64,000 nucleotides of DNA from Labia minor (GCA_963082975.1 OY720347.1:15792225-15856224); one strand, 5' to 3'. Counted from the first letter of the stretch, positions 33,387 through 46,400 are shown. Numbers and translations are program-made. The notes: a model not told the origin generated them from the sequence alone.

Positions 33387-34028
33387 ATAAGTTGACCTGT
33401 GGCCAGGTCCGAACCGACCGACGGTTTGAAATAAATTAATTTCCAGCTACAGAAACAATTTCAAATAATTTTAATATATCTATTAATGTAATAAAAAACA
33501 GATATGGAAACATAAATAATAAATATAAACATTTTTAATTTTATTTTATTTATAATATATATGCAAGACCAGGCTGTGACGTCATGAATGGCTGGATGAC
33601 GTCATATAATTTTAAATCAAGAAAAAACTAATAAATATGATTTTTCTCGAGGATAAAACCAATACAAAGTGCATGATTCGTGGTGATATATAAAAAAATC
33701 TCCTCATGTGAAATTTGGTGTGAAAATAATCCTTCCCTTCCTATCGTCGATCGCTAATACTACCACTTCCGGTTTCCGGAATTGCACCAAAAGTTGATCA
33801 ATTCATCCCACTGATGCATTAAGTAAATATACCAAATTTCATCAAAATCGGTTGAGCCGTTCAGGCTGTACACGTCTATACGGACGGACAGACGGACGGA
33901 CAGACATCATGCTAAAAATACTTTTTTCTGTTTAGAAAATGCATGATTCGTGGAGATATGTAAAAATCTCCACATGTGAAATTTGGTGTGAAAACAATAC
34001 CTCCCTTACTATCGTCGGTCGGTAAAAA
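33387..34028 (+). repeat. R1 element, copy e (reference copy)
   Basis: Intact-looking 642-bp copy. Internal unit 1 runs from about 33671 to 33763 and unit 2 from about 33940 to 34028. Between them are ACTTCCGGTTTCCGGA, CCAAATTTCATCAAAATCGG, TTGAGCCGTTCAGGCTGTAC and a CGGACGGACAGACGGACGGA block. The ..TTTCATCAAAATCGGTT.AGCCGTT.. string occurs widely in arthropod repeats. Confidence 0.88.
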
Positions 34029-34436
34029 GTAAACAAATAAACATAAAACGAAAATGCAAAAAATTTATTAGCAAATTATCATAAGAGAATTTTTATACAT
34101 AAACATAATAAGACTTTCCATAACATAATATAACATAACATAATGAATAAAAACTGCTAGACGCTTCTCGAATCCACCACTAGAGGCGCAGTCCATTACC
34201 GTCGAATTTTAATTTTTTTTATACTACGTCTACAGTAGAATTTTTATATTTTAAATTTTTTTTTAATTTTTTATCGATGAAAAAAATGAATTTTTCTCTT
34301 ATTTTTTATATATACAGAACTTGTTGACAAAAGATTAAAAGTTTTCAAGTGATTAACCTTATTAAAGTGAATATTACGAATATTAATCAAATTTCACTCT
34401 TCAGTAACAGTAACAGTTTATTTAAAATATTTTCAG
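34029..34436. other. Upstream of ankyrin exon, 5' exon not located
   Basis: AT-rich with a GC-richer patch at about 34160-34205. The missing first exon of the ankyrin gene may be here or farther upstream, but no convincing ATG-donor pair was found. Confidence 0.4.
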
Positions 34437-36304
34437 GCTCATGATGAAGATATTACGCTCCAAGTTTCCAATAAGTATCATTCAAATAATAAGGAACGTT
34501 TTTATTCAACTTTAAATGACAATATCACTGACGAATTATGGAATGAAGATATTTGGAAAACGGATGTTAGTGATACTTCTGCGCCATTAATTTCCTCGTT
34601 ATGTACAGCAATTGAACATAATGCGCATATTAATGTTATCAGGTATGAGATTTACAATTACAATACATATTTAAAATTTAAGAGTTTCTTCAATTCTTAA
34701 AATTTATGATGAAACATTTACTTTTTTTTAGATATTGGATAAAAGCTGAGATAAAAGATATTAATAAAAAAAGTGTGACATCACAAGACACTGCATTGCA
34801 TATAGCTGCAAAAAAAGGAAATTTAGAAGTCGTTTATGAATTGTTAAAAAATGGTGCAGATGTTTCAATATCAAATTCCAAAGGTAATTAATTTTATAAT
34901 CTATTGATTATTATTATATCTATATAGGGGTTGAACAAAATAATATGACATTCCATATACTTGTTGTGTCACTGTATTTGTTAATAGAACTCGTATAATT
35001 CTTCTCGAGATAGATTCGTAGAGTGTCTGAATAATTTATTTGAAATTTAAAGTTTTTGAAATATAATCTTAAACAAAAATCTACAAATTTTTAAATTCCA
35101 ATATTTCCAATATTTATTTTGATATAAGTAATATATATATTTATAAAAAATTCTACCACGAGAATGTGAGCCAGTTACGCTAACCTCTCACCCTGCGGTG
35201 TCTTTAATTTATATATATTTATAAATACATATCTTTAATTTTTTTCCTGTGAGCCTATTTCTCTCTCTCTCTCTTTATCTATTTTATATATCTATATCTA
35301 TATATCTATACAAAAGGATACCTAGGGAAATTGGCGCCTTTGGAGCGATAAATATGATATTTTTTTTAGAACAAGATATTTCCTTTGCATTTTTTCATGC
35401 CTCCCTTAGTTTTTTAATACGCCTATTAATATTTATATAAATATTTTTACATTACGTGCCATAGTTAAGCGTCCCTGGATATTCCATATATACCATTTTC
35501 AACAAATGATATATTCAAAAAATTTAGAAATTAATTTTTCATAAATCTTCACGTAAGCTATAATTGCGAATTTTAAATTTTGAAATTTAATTAATTACAA
35601 TCAATTATGTTTTTTGTTTTTTTTTATTTACCTATTATAATTATTTTATTATTGGGAGTTCAACGTCCAATCATAGGCTTCATACATTAAACATCCATTT
35701 TAGAGTTAATCCCCTAATTTAATTTATATTATTTATCAAAAACTTATAAAGTCGAAACATAACATGATCCATTGTGTAATTAGTCATTTTAGATAAAAAT
35801 TTAATCATATCGAATAAGAAACTTAGAACCGTTTTACCCTTCGACCCAATTTTATTCATAAACTTTTGTCATATTACAATGGTTTAATTATTATAATTAT
35901 TGTATACTAGTTATTTAATTAATTAAATGTAGCAAATTTTTAAAGTTTTATAATTTAATTTATCTCTCCTATCCATAAATGTTTTGTATTTTCAAATATA
36001 ATTTTATTATATTTAATTTTTAGGACAAAAGCCTTTACATCTTGCTGTTCAGTCTGGGAACCTCTTTGCAGCTCAAGCAGTCAGATGCAATGAAATAGAT
36101 TGTCAAGATATTAATGGCCAAACTCCGCTTCATTTGGCAGCACAGTTGGGATATCAAAATATATGTATTTGGTTGCTGAAAAAAGGTGCAAAGATGCTAG
36201 AAGATAAAAATTATATGAGACCAGGTGATCTCGCTTTTGATAATAAACATGATCAAATTGGAAAATATTTATATAAATTAAAAGCAGATAGATATATATA
36301 TTAA
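34437..36304 (+). CDS. Ankyrin-repeat protein, 3' exons (5' end not found)
   Basis: Three exons join in frame: 34437-34642, 34732-34883 and 36024-36304 (TAA at 36302-36304). They give about 213 residues. The first exon (AHDEDITLQVSNKYHSNNKE onward) has no recognisable domain. It opens straight after an AG acceptor with no in-frame ATG, so at least one upstream exon is missing; the ATG at 34441 is in another frame that soon stops. Ankyrin repeats follow: DTALHIAAKKGNLEVVYELL, then GQKPLHLAVQSGNLFAAQAV, then GQTPLHLAAQLGYQNICIWL, and a degenerate capping repeat with RPGDLAFDNKHDQIGKYL. Ankyrin stacks mediate protein binding; nothing here shows the partner. Intron 2 (1.1 kb) holds only AT-rich sequence and short CT/TA repeats. 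The orthologue was not identified. Confidence 0.85.
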
Positions 36305-37220
36305 AATCAAAGAATTTATTAATATATTAAGAAAAAATCACCTTAATAAGTGTTCATTTATCAGTTGAAACAGAACTTAATGTTGCTATATTATTGTTCA
36401 ACACACAGTGCTGTTAAATTAAATGCATTGTTAGCATAGCTGCTACAGCTTCAGGTATTGTGCGATTATGCCAATGCATGTCCATTTAAAAGAACGGCCA
36501 TGATGCATGTATTGAAAACCGTTATGTTGGTTCCTTCATAAATTTCAAAATTATTTATTAAGTTATATTTTTGTATATTATAATATTCATAAAATACCTG
36601 TACATTTTTTTATAATATTTTAATTTTATTTTTATAATTTTAATTAACTATTATTTAATACTCAATGTTAGAATATGAATTCTGTTATTTTGTATATATT
36701 TTCTAAGATATTATAATAAAATTTTTATATTTATATATCAATAAAATTAATTAAAAAATGAATTAAAATCTTTTTATTTTTCCTTCTATTTAGGTTTAAC
36801 AATTTTTCTCAATAATTTATTTTTACCTAGAATCAGAATCTATTTATAATTAAAATTCATAAGTGAAGATATTTTTTTAAATATATACATAGGTATTTAT
36901 TTATTAAGAGAAAGATACGATAGGAATTAGTTTCAATATAATTTAATTTTTATGAAATTTTTCCTTTATTTTCTAAAGAATATACTTTATTTATTATCAT
37001 TTTTAGGGCAATAATAAAATATTATTTTCAAAACATGAGCAAATGGTTTTGGGAAAGTAAGAGAAAGAGAAATAGGAAATTAAAAAAAAAATTAATATAA
37101 TATATAAATAAAAATAGATTTAATTTTTCAAGTTTTAAATGAATTTATAATTATATATATATAAATATATATATATATGTTAGTTTAGATTTCCGTGAAT
37201 GTTATTATTATTATTACTAT
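36305..37220. other. 3' flank of the ankyrin gene
   Basis: Includes the probable 3' UTR, with ATAATAAAATT near 36714 and AATAAAATT near 36740 as candidate poly(A) signals, then AT-rich DNA. No gene seen. Confidence 0.45.
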
Positions 37221-38012
37221 CAGATTTATCAGGGAAATAATCACGTATTTTTGTGAGATTGTTTTCTCGACGTTTCGGCACCCATTTTGGCGCCATTTTC
37301 AAGAGATTATTTAGGTTGGATATATTTTTTTTGATTCTGGGTCTTAGTCTATGTGACCAAGAGTCAATATCGGGATTTTGGGTTGATAGGTTGAGTGGTT
37401 TTTGTACTCACTGTGTTGCTTTAGAGCTCTGAAGAATCTGTTGTCCGAAGGCTGTTGTCCAGTGCGGACGTGTGCCAGTCTCAGGATTGCCCAGGATTCT
37501 TTGGGGCTCTACAGTAACGCATTGAGTACAAAACCACCCAACCTATTAACCCAAAATCCCGATATTGACTCTTGGTCACACAGACTAAGACCCAGAATCC
37601 CAAAAATATTCCTACCTAAATAATTTCTTGAAAATGGTGCCAAAATGGATGCCGTAACGTCGAGAAAACAATCTCACAAAAATACGTGATTATTTCCCTG
37701 ATAAAAAAAAAACCTCTGACTTTTGTACGTCCTACGCAAGGACAACGCCTATCAAGCCGGTTATATCAATGAGGTGCCCTATGATCAGTAGAACGGGTCC
37801 TCTCAACCATTACCTTGATTTTCTTGATTGAAGGCGCTATCAAGTAGCTTTTCCCCAATGTTGTTCCCAGAGGCTGGGTTGACTCCGTCCCATAGACCCC
37901 AGCTAGGGAAATTCCCTTGCCAGGCCCGGAACTTGAACCCGGGACCATGTGAATGTGAGGCAGGTTCGCTACCCACACACCCAATGGCGCCTTCATTTCC
38001 CTGATAAATCTG
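37221..38012. repeat. Fold-back element, Penelope-like ends, split by a SINE
   Basis: Arms of about 220 bp (37221-37440, and 37483-37702 plus 38006-38012) are inverted copies: CAGATTTATCAGGGAAATAA, CACGTATTTTTGTGAGATTG, CTCGACGTTTCGGCACC, then the TCTTAGTCT.TGTGACCAAGA block. The GCCGAAACGTCGAG string after a GGCGCC..GGTGCC hairpin resembles the hammerhead motif in the terminal repeats of Penelope-like elements. No reverse transcriptase is present. Confidence 0.65.
37703..37994 (-). mobile_element. tRNA-derived SINE with 11-bp target duplication
   Basis: On the minus strand the head reads GGCGCCATTGGGTGTGTGGG, TAGCGAACCTGCC and CCCGGGTTCAAGTTCCGGG. It has an A-box-like TGGGTAGCGAACCTG and a B-box-like GGTTCAAGTTC inside a T-arm-like hairpin. 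It ends in a T run. ATTTCCCTGAT flanks both sides (37692-37702 and 37995-38005). The minus-strand frame at 37766-37996 is not a gene. Confidence 0.85.
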
Positions 38013-39511
38013 AAAGTAATATATTTATAAATATATTAGAACATGTTCAGTGGCCAATTACATACAATGATATAAAATATTGTATACTTATTTAAAGAAC
38101 ATATTAAGATTCGCTTTTATTATTATTTTTCTAAAAAATAATTTATTTCTGTATAGTAAATCGATAATTTTAATTGATGGTGATGATTATGTTTGATTCA
38201 TCTTGTTCCACAAGGAACAGAGAGAGAGAAAGAGAATGTGGTTACATTCATGCTAAAGATTAAATTTTTATTTCGATTTATTGCAAAGAAGGCCCGCTAC
38301 CAGTTGGTTAACATGCCGATAATTTGAGAGTTCCTGTGGTTGCTATAAGCCAATTTAAAAATAATAAATAATATAATAAAGATTTCCTTTTGAGTGATAA
38401 AATGTAATTTGTAAAGAAGTTAAGGCTAGAAAAGTTTTCATCTAATCCTGTGAGAGTGCTCGAATGATTAAATGAGAGACCCTAGGTGAGCATAACGGAC
38501 CCTGCAAATCCTCTCAAGTCATATTCATCTATTATTCAATAATTACAATATTAATCAAATATGAGTTGAAAATAAGTAAAATAGAAATAATAATCTCAAT
38601 TAAAATTTTTACAAATTAAAAATTTTTACAAATTAAAAATTTTTAATAAATAAAGTTATGAGATTTATTCAAGATCTCATTCAGCTATCCAACAATATTC
38701 TTTTCATGATGGTTAAGAAAAAATTTTTGTTTTTTAATTAACTTTTTAATTAATACAATTTTTTCTAAAAAATGAAAACTATAAATTAATATATAAATAA
38801 TAAGAGACGAAGAATGTTGGACTATTTGAGATGAGTTGATCAAATTGTATTTATACATAATTAATTATTCTCTTATTTATAATATTTTATTAGAGTTTAG
38901 AAATAGAAAAAAATTTTGAAATAAAAAATCACTGATTGATTTAAATTCATTGTGTCAACACTAATTATAAAATTGAAGCTAAAACTAATTAAAACATCTT
39001 ATATTTAATATTATTCAATCTTTCTCATTATCATATTTGATTAAAGAAGCCTTTATATGTGAGTAAATAAGCTACAATAGTAATTATATTTAATTAAACA
39101 ATTTTTTTAAACAATATTAAAAAAAAACTTCTATTTAAAGACATTTTTGGAAAATTTTCAAAAACGTAAAACTTTAAATTTAATCCCATATGCATTTCAA
39201 GTATGGCATCATCTGAAAATTAGTTAAACTGAAAAATTTACTATTTTCTATTATTCTACAGAAAATTTCTTTAATTCTTCTAGATTGTCATGTAACTTAT
39301 AACTAACTCACTTTTATTATATATATGATAAAGATTAGATTAAAGAGTATGAGAATGCAAAATATAACTTACTTTCTTCCCAAACAAAATATATAGTATT
39401 ATCATAATTGGTTTATATTGAGATATTTTTTTTTTGAGAAAATTTCAGTTAAAAAATATTTTGACTAGATTTATTTTCGCTTCCCCTAATAATGAATCAT
39501 ATCTTATTATA
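38013..39511. other. Intergenic AT-rich DNA, nothing recognised
   Basis: A moderately GC-richer part at about 38165-38520 has a GA-rich run near 38219-38235 but no exon or element end. Confidence 0.4.
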
Positions 39512-39990
39512 CTAGCAAAAATTGTATATATATATTTGTATTTTGGAAATATTAAAACGCTCTACGGATTATTTTGAAATTCACACCATAGATAATATTT
39601 ATAAAGAAAATCGATCTGTATTGGCTTCAGCCTCGGGAAAAATCATCTTTATTAGTTTTTTCTTAATTTAAAATAGGAAATTTAAATGACGTCAGTAACT
39701 ACGTCAGACAGCGTTTCCTTAAATACAAAATATTATAAATATAAATAAAACCAAATATCAAAAAATATATTATGTTATATCCTCAGGCCATACTTTTATA
39801 TCTTTCAATGCATTAATACGTACGTTTAAAGGCTGTATGTTTGATGACTATTGTTTTTTAATTTATGTTCTTTTCAATTATTTGAACGGCGGCTCAGTGA
39901 ACCATGTATTAATATTATCAGCCTAACCCGATAATAAGGAATATTTTTTTTAAAGACCGAGCGGCTGCTTCGGTGAACCAGGTACTGTGT
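39512..39990 (+). repeat. R2 element, best copy
   Basis: Contains GAAATTCACACCATAGATAA, GAAAATCGATCTGTATTGGC, TTCAGCCTCGGGAAAAATCA, TTTATTAGTTTTTTCTTAAT and ATGACGTCAG, then GCATTAATACGTACGTTTAA and an AACGGCGGCTCAGTGAACCA block that is repeated loosely at about 39959-39985. Confidence 0.65.
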
Positions 39991-40179
39991 TACTAAACGA
40001 GTAAGTAATTATTAAAAGGTAATATTTGTGTTTAATTATTTTTTTATTTATTTTATTTTTTTTTTTTTTAATGAATTCTCAAAATTTTACCAATTGTTTT
40101 TTTAATAAAAAAAACAAAAAAAAAAAACAAAAAACAAAAATAAACAAAGAACAAAATAAAAATCGCTTATTATGAGAAT
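39991..40179. other. Poly(T)/poly(A) tracts before the EB gene
   Basis: Long T-rich then A-rich homopolymer-like runs (about 40040-40160), potentially nucleosome-depleting, directly upstream of the GC-rich 5' region. Confidence 0.4.
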
Positions 40180-40409
40180 AATAATAAAAACGATTTCTGA
40201 AGGGGGAGATGGCGTTGGGCACGCCCTCGCTCACCGAACCCACCCCCGTCGTGGGGTCGTAACAGGGAACGGCGCGTTGGTGTGCTGTCAGGAGACGACG
40301 TGTGTTGTTATTGCTGCTGGTGGCTTCCGAGTCTCAGTCGTCGGCTGCGGAACAGTCGCTGTGTGACTGCCGCGCGAGAATCACGCGGTTCTTCATTTCG
40401 GCAAGCTGA
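40180..40409 (+). promoter_or_regulatory. GC/CpG-rich 5' region of the EB gene
   Basis: About 230 bp with many CpGs, in sharp contrast to flanking poly(A)/poly(T) DNA, ends directly at the proposed start codon. It most likely holds the promoter and 5' UTR. An open frame of 64 codons at 40172-40366 crosses it but has no recognisable domain and is probably composition-driven. Confidence 0.5.
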
Positions 40410-40445
40410 ATGTCGCCTTCTTGGGTTCTGCCGATTTGGCTCTTA
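40410..40445 (+). CDS. EB-protein exon 1 (start of signal peptide)
   Basis: Twelve codons, MSPSWVLPIWLL, ending at a consensus GTAAGT donor (40446). An in-frame TGA lies immediately upstream, so this ATG is the true start if the exon is real. Joined in phase 0 to AAGVATVQG of the 51980 exon it makes a textbook signal peptide. The exon sits at the 3' edge of a GC-rich block (about 40195-40450). Assignment to this gene rests on phase and signal-peptide continuity, not on a transcript. Confidence 0.8.
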
Positions 40446-43400
40446 GTAAGTGACAGTTGCCCGCCAGTATCACTTCATCTCTCTATTTATTGATTTTCAT
40501 TTAACATTTCTTTTATTAAAAGATAAAAAAAAAATAATACTATTTTTTTATCATTTATAATCAAATGACAGAAGTAGTATCAATACTTAATTAAAAATTT
40601 AAAATTGCAATAGATAAATAATTTCCAAAATATTATTTCTCTTTGTTTTAATTAATTTTTATATTAATTGATTTTTTTGGACTAAAAAAAACGTATTCTA
40701 TATAATTATACAATATATATTATAATTTTTCTTCTTTATTTTATAATCATTGAATCTACCTTTAATATCCTCTCTCAAAAAATACGAGGTCTATTATATA
40801 TATATATTTAATTATTATTTTTTATTATAATTTATTTTGTATATATATATATATATATTTATTTATTTAAAAAATAAATATAGATACCTTCATCTGCGTA
40901 TATAATAAAATTATATATATATTTATATATATATATGTGTGTGTTTATTATTATTTTTAATTTTAATTTTATTTTAATCATCATTATTTTATTAAATATA
41001 ATTAGTATTGGTGTAAAATTGTTATTATAGTAAAAATATTGGTTTTCTTTGTACATAAATATCTCATTATTACGTTAATTATTTTCTTACACTCACCTCA
41101 CGCATAATTTTATTTAAAAAAAAAATTATTTTGTTTAGTTTGATTTATAATAATACTCATGATAATACTCATAATAATAATAATAATAATAATATAATTA
41201 TTATTTAGTGTCATTTTTTCATTGCTTCATTATTTAATATGAGATGGTTGAAGATAAATGGTTTGCTAATTATTAATGGTCTCGTAGGGTTAAGTGGCAG
41301 GCTTCCCTTAAAAACTTAATGGGTGATTCTATTTTTGGATTGGCCTCTTCGACATAAAGTAGACCATGTCGAGATTAGGGGTTGCAAATGGACCATCTCG
41401 GCGTTGACCCTCCGGCTTCTTTGACAAACCCGATCAATGTTTGATCCATTCCTTGCGTTGCCGGCTCCCGGCTGCGGCGCTGCCGTCATCACGAATCGCG
41501 CTTTCATTTCGAGTCAAGAAGAGATCTCAACGCGTGCACCACGATTCAACGAAATTAATCGTTCCATTATGCCAATGTACATTCGTCACTCATTTTCCGG
41601 TAATCATCACTGAAACTTGGTTTCTTCCTTTCGTTCCGGGGTTCAAAATGTCTCATTAACGATCATAGAAGAAATCAAGTCAACCAACTGTGACCACACC
41701 AATGCGCACAATTGAATTCACTAGAGACCTCTTTTACAATTCCCGAGTGTTTTGGTTGGAATCCGTACCAAATGACAGACAACTCCGTGTCCAAATCTCA
41801 TGAAAGCTCAAGAAAAAACGTTATTTTGGCCTACAATTACTTGCATCTCAGATTGATAATTCCAATGTCATCCTTCCATGTTGATTAATTTCCACTCTCC
41901 ATGTGATTCTGCATAAAACTAAACAAATTTTAACGATAATATTAATTAAATATCCCAAGTCATCTTTGTACTGGTAACTAGGTTTCTATTGTGTCTTCAA
42001 AAAATGAGGGCTCGTCTTTATCGTCTGCATCGTACATTCAATACATGTAGATATTTCTGATGGATTTATTAATAAAAAAAAAAAAAAAAAAAAAAAACAG
42101 TTTTTAACCTTGCTTTTGATAAGTCCAGTTATTTTTTCATTGTGTGAAAATTCTAAATGGGCATGTGACCTGGTATAAATTTGTTTACGTTAAAGAATTA
42201 AAATGAATTTAATATAATTTAATAGAGAGAATCATCATGTAATTACTTTCATTATCGAAAGCGTTCTAGGTGAAAGCAGTTTATTTAAATTTATTATGAA
42301 TGAATGAAAATATCAATGAAAATTTAATTTTTAATATTGAATCTGTTGATGTAGAAATTGGATCTTGTTTTTTTTATTTCAATTAAATATTATAATAAAA
42401 TTAATAATAATATAAATAATCCATAAATTAACATAAATAGAAAAATTTAAATTATTTTAAATAGATTATTATACTAAAGTTGCTTACTATATAGTTCTTA
42501 TATATTTGAGAGAGTAGGAGAGAGGGGGGTCTACCTTAGTAAGAAGATTTCATATATTTTAATAAAAAAGATCAAATATAATTCATTGTGTGATAAATAA
42601 ATATATATATAATTTTTATTTTTAATTTTAAAAGTTATTTAAATATTTGATATGTAGTTTGAAAGAAAATTTTAATGAAAAACATTATGATACGAATTTT
42701 AAATTTATTTATTTATTTTATAAATTTATTATTTAGAAAAACAAACAAAAAATATTTTTTTAATTTTTATTTTTTTTTTAATATTAAGTAATTATAAGAT
42801 CAAAGATACTACATGTAAGTAGTTAATGGCAAAGAGAAAGAAAAACGTTTTGTAGTATTTATAAATATACTTCGTTTGTGGTAATGTCTGATGGATCTGG
42901 TCATGATATCTTCTTTTCATGCAATGTCCCATTATACATAACCCAACTGGTAATTTATAAAAGAAAAAAATCCTAATATTCTTTGCAATATTATCTTTTT
43001 TTTCATTAAATTTTTTTTTAACTATCGATTTCAGAGTTGAAAATACCAAAATTAAGTTATTATACTTTATGATAAAATGAAAAAAAAATCATTAAAACTA
43101 AATGAAAATAATCAAATAGAAATTTATTTTCTTTTAATTATTTTAACTTATCTTTTATTTATTTTGAATCAGAATTCATTTAATTTCTTTTAAATTAATT
43201 TAAAATTATATATTAAAAATTATAATGATGTTATTTTAAAATAAATCATTATTAAATTTTATTTTTAAAATATCTAAAGAATAGTTAAATTTAAGTTAAA
43301 GAGAAAATCTAATTTTTAAAATATAATAAATATTCTGTGTGAATTTAATGACAAGTGTAAAATTAAAATCATCTTTTAAATAAATAAGTTGACCTGTGGC

Positions 43401-46400
43401 CATGTCCGAACCGACCGACGGTTTGAAATAAATTAATTTCCAGCTACAGAAACAATTTCAAATAATTTTAATATATCTATTAATGGAATAAAAAACAGAT
43501 ATGGATACATAAATAATAAATATAAACATTTTTAATTTTATTTTATTTATAATATATATGCAAGACCAGGCTGTGACGTCATGAATGGCTGGATGACGTC
43601 ATATAATTTTAAATCAAGAAAAAACTAATAAATATGATTTTTCTCGAGGATAAAACCAATACAAAGTGCATGATTCGTGGTGATATATAAAAAAATCTCC
43701 TTTGGTGTGAAAATAACCCTTCCCTTCCTATCGTCGATCGCTAATACTACCACTTCCGGTTTCCGGATTGGCACCAAAAGTTGATCAATTCATCCCACTG
43801 ATGCATTAAGTAAATATACCAAATTTCATCAAAATCCGTTTAGCCGTTCAGGCTGTACACATCTATACGGACGGACAGACATCATGCTAAAAATACTTTT
43901 TTCTGTTTAGAAAATGCATGATTCTTGGAGATATGTAAAAATCTCCACATGTGAAATTTGGCGTGAAAACAATACCTCCCTTACTATCGTCGGTCGGTAA
44001 AAATTATCCATTTATAATTATATATAATTATATCTTTATTATTCTCAATAAATAAATTCCATCAATGAACATAAAGACATCTTTTTTGGGCCATTAAATT
44101 GTATCTACCAATACTAGGGTCACTGTTATCCATATATTTAAAATATGGTTTATTCTACTATTTAGTTAAGTTTGATTTAAAATAAGGTATTTTAAATAAA
44201 TAAAAATCATTAATCAAATATTTAATAAGTAACCAATATGAAGATATATAAATGATATAAGAAAAACCGATGGATATGACGATATAACGCACAATTTAGG
44301 TTTTTGGAAATTCTTAAATACTAAGAGCTATTATTACATGATTATTGGTGTTAATGCTACCTAGGACTATTATTTATATTCAAAATTATAGCTTTATTTT
44401 TAAAACGAGAACTATTAAAATTTACTAAAATAAAAAAGTCCTCTTTTGCACACTATCTCTAACGGGGGTGATGATTTGTGTAGCTAGTGTTGGGAGAAAT
44501 GTCTTATAGGAAAGAAATTACATGTAAAATAAAAATAAAAACTCATAAAGTTGAAATGCTGGAATTTTTATTAGGTAAGTTTTTTTTAACTTAAATAATA
44601 TATTTACTTTAAGTCTCTGGCTATGAATATTTTCCTCGTCTTACTAAATAGTTTGAGGGTTCAATTTTCCTCAAAACCGCGGACAACCCATAAAAAAGTA
44701 TATGGTCACATACGGACCACTTTCGCAACTTACCGTTTTGTTTGTTGGACTTTACCCCTAGGTGGTCATCTAACACTCACTGTTAAACCGGCGTATAGCT
44801 TGCGCAATATCCCTCGCACGCATAATGTGTCGTATCGCTCCACGATTTAGAAAAACGCTTGCAAATAATAAACAATGAAAGAAATGTGAATAAATAAGGC
44901 TTAATATTTATTTTAAAGAATGTGCTAATATGTAGAATACACTATACTTACAAAAATTGAAAAAGAAAACAAATTACGAGTCTTTGAAATAAATATGATT
45001 AAATTTCCCTTGTGTTAATCTTCAAGATGGCGGACAAAACCAATCCTTCTTACACGACGGTTCGCTTATAATTAAGACACGCTTCATCTGGTTAGGTAGG
45101 TGGCTACCCATTACTATCGACCCCAATTCCATTTCCACACCAAAAGGGTTAGTTTTTAAGATATAGAAAAAATAGAAAAAATTTAATTTAATATTGCAAT
45201 TCGAATATATTTAAGAATTTTATTTTCTGTTTTTTAAATAAAAGTTAGAACATGAAAAAGGTCTAATTTGCAAAATCGATTTTCTTCTTGTTTTGATTAT
45301 TCGTCAGGATTCATTTATTTTGGCCAAGCTTACTGCTTGAAAGGGAATTTTGTTTGAATCTTTTGCTCCCGGGAGCAATTTCAATTTCCCTTCTCATTTT
45401 AACCTAATTTCTTTTGCGAAAATGTAAATTGTTGATTAAAGTGGAAATGTATTAGGAATCTGTTTAGAGGGGCTGTTGGAGCGCTTAAATCATATCAAGC
45501 TCGATGTCATCCGAGAGGGTGCATGCTTAATTCGTTCTTACTCCCTAAAGTAGGGTGCATCCAACCCCATTCTATTATATTGCCAAATATCATGCCAATC
45601 CTGATGAATGTCAGATACCAAATATATATATATATATATAGTATAGTAATCTATGACATATAAATCTTGCCTAGAAGGAGAATAAATTCATTGAGAGGGA
45701 TTATACAATTGAAGTCAATAGCCTTTTCCTAATGAACCTATTTAATTATTTTATTATTGATTAAAACAATAATTATTTAAGATGTGAATGTATTTATAAC
45801 TGTATAAACATATATAGTAAAAAATAATTTTTAATATTCAAAATAATATCCTTTTAATATGCAAATATAAAACAATTATTAATAGATTAATTAAAATTCA
45901 AATTATTATTATACTTATTTAAAAAAGAATATAATTATAATTTAAAATATTCTTGTTTTTCATAATAATAAAGAAAAATAGAAAAATAATACCATTGTGT
46001 ACCTATTCCAATTAAAAATAAATAGAAAAAAATTAGATTGACAGAAACTATAAATATATCATGTATAAGTATGTTTATTATATATTATGTGAGAAAATAC
46101 TCTTGAATAATATAATACATGAAATCTCCAAATATCTTCATATATTTATATTCTAAAAAATAATTAAAAATTTAGATATAGTTACTTTATAATTAGAATA
46201 ATTAAATAAATAAAACGTGACTTTCAAAAATACAATAAAAATTCTAAAAAATCCTAATAATAAATAAAAGCTAAAAACGACCTCTACAATATGTATAAAA
46301 GCTATGAAGGTATATTTAATATTTTTATTTGTATTTTTTATTTGCTTAATCATTTTTTATTTTATTTACTTTCTAAATGATGCAGTGATTTCAATTTGGT

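Noticed and set aside
37923-37994. A genuine tRNA gene
   Set aside because: Only A- and B-box-like parts and a T-arm are recognisable; the sequence continues as a SINE body and is flanked by a target duplication.
37402-37996. Frames in the fold-back and SINE
   Set aside because: Non-coding element sequence; the minus-strand frame is the tRNA-like head of the SINE.
44623-44850. 75-codon frame MNIFLVLLNSLRVQF...
   Set aside because: No domain and no splice-bounded continuation; it lies in a moderately GC-rich intron patch of unknown origin.
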